Below are positions 4,986 to 5,252 of a DNA stretch of 5,252 bases, piece by piece. Numbering within the stretch: position 1 is the first letter of the stretch; every line of letters begins with the position of its first letter. The notes beneath the pieces are model-generated. The model was not told the origin of the DNA and ran no database searches. It saw only the letters and a list, made by a program, of their open reading frames with translations. Source of the stretch: UBA4716 sp002438865. Lineage in GTDB: Bacteria; Bacillota; Clostridia; UBA1381. The position numbers and the translations under genes were made by a program. The DNA lies in the NCBI GenBank assembly GCA_937907325.1, contig CALERO010000154.1:1-5252 (forward strand), in the 5' to 3' direction.

Positions 4986-5252
4986 TCAAGTATTTATAAC
5001 AACCGTTTTGGTTTTGCTGTTCCACTCCACATTGGCACCGAGAGCCGTCGCAATAAATCTTACAGGAACGAGCGTCCGTCCCTCAATGATTACGGGCGGT
5101 ACATTTAATATTCTCAACGCTCCGTTGACATAAGCGTTTGTATTATTAATTGCGGCTGTTATTTTTTGACTGCCCTTCTCAGCGGTTACGGTTTGGTTTT
5201 CTCCGTCCCACAGCACATCAGCGCCTATGGCTTCAAATATTTTACGAAGCGG
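4986..5252 (-). CDS. Stalk-domain (copper amine oxidase N-terminal-like) protein, C-terminal part
   Basis: The last 88 residues of a protein whose N-terminus lies beyond the right edge; the frame is open to 5252, starting PLRKIFEAIGADVLWDG. It shows two copies of the characteristic repeat: PLRKIFEAIGADVLWDGEN...TVTA and, after IIEGRTLVP, VRFIATALGANVEWNSKT...TVVI. The RTLVPVRFIATALGA signature is that of the copper amine oxidase N-terminal-like domain, common in secreted and surface proteins of Clostridia and Paenibacillus-type Firmicutes, where it acts as a wall or extracellular stalk rather than an enzyme. No copper oxidase catalytic part is seen. A secretion signal and any partner domain would be in the missing part. 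The GTG at 5216 is not a start, because the homologous sequence continues above it. Confidence 0.85.
   Translation of the reverse strand, partial: PLRKIFEAIGADVLWDGENQTVTAEKGSQKITAAINNTNAYVNGALRILNVPPVIIEGRTLVPVRFIATALGANVEWNSKTKTVVINT

Noticed and set aside
4876..5133. Plus-strand frames over the spacer and the stalk-domain gene
   Set aside because: The reverse strand encodes a clear two-repeat stalk domain; these frames have no independent support.

Overview
The window looks like chromosomal DNA of a low-to-mid GC anaerobic Firmicute, most likely a gut-type member of the Clostridia. The reasons are a TnpV-family transposon protein, an extracellular stalk (copper amine oxidase N-terminal-like) domain, strong AGGAGG-type ribosome binding sites, TTGACA/TATAAT promoters and U-tract terminators. 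This is inference from gene types and signals; there is no rRNA or other marker for a species call. All seven recognised protein genes are on the minus strand, so transcription runs from right to left.

Layout from right to left. (1) At 4986-5252 lies the C-terminal end of a stalk-domain protein whose start is beyond the right edge. (2) At 4863-4985 is a non-coding spacer with a GC-rich hairpin that looks like a dispersed repeat, followed by a near-consensus promoter (TTGACA, 17 bp, TAAAAT) whose -10 is overlapped by a perfect palindrome at 4829-4862. (3) That promoter drives a two-gene unit: a class I SAM-dependent methyltransferase (4021-4809) and a small alpha/beta hydrolase (3406-4008). 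(4) A short AT-rich spacer (3287-3405) packs together a probable terminator for that unit, a 10-bp-periodic direct repeat and an extended -10 promoter for the next operon. (5) A compact three-gene operon follows, with 13-bp gaps: an OmpR-type response regulator (2600-3286), a membrane sensor histidine kinase (1168-2586) and an ArsR/SmtB-type repressor (846-1154). A hairpin at 692-738 whose mismatches become G-U pairs only in minus-strand RNA closes it. (6) A TnpV gene (233-619) with its own candidate promoter follows. (7) At 1-232 there is no convincing gene, but there is a strong plus-strand terminator (55-89), so a plus-strand gene probably ends at or beyond the left edge.

How the parts may work together: the kinase senses something outside the cell and phosphorylates the response regulator, while the ArsR protein encoded in the same transcript adds a second, intracellular ligand or metal input. 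This combination is the most interesting regulatory arrangement here, but no target gene (transporter, efflux pump or detoxification enzyme) is in the window. The methyltransferase/hydrolase pair looks like a separately controlled small-molecule modification unit of unknown substrate. I see no CRISPR array, toxin-antitoxin pair, phage module, RNA gene or clearly new defence system. The window is mostly ordinary, with a few regulatory features worth checking.
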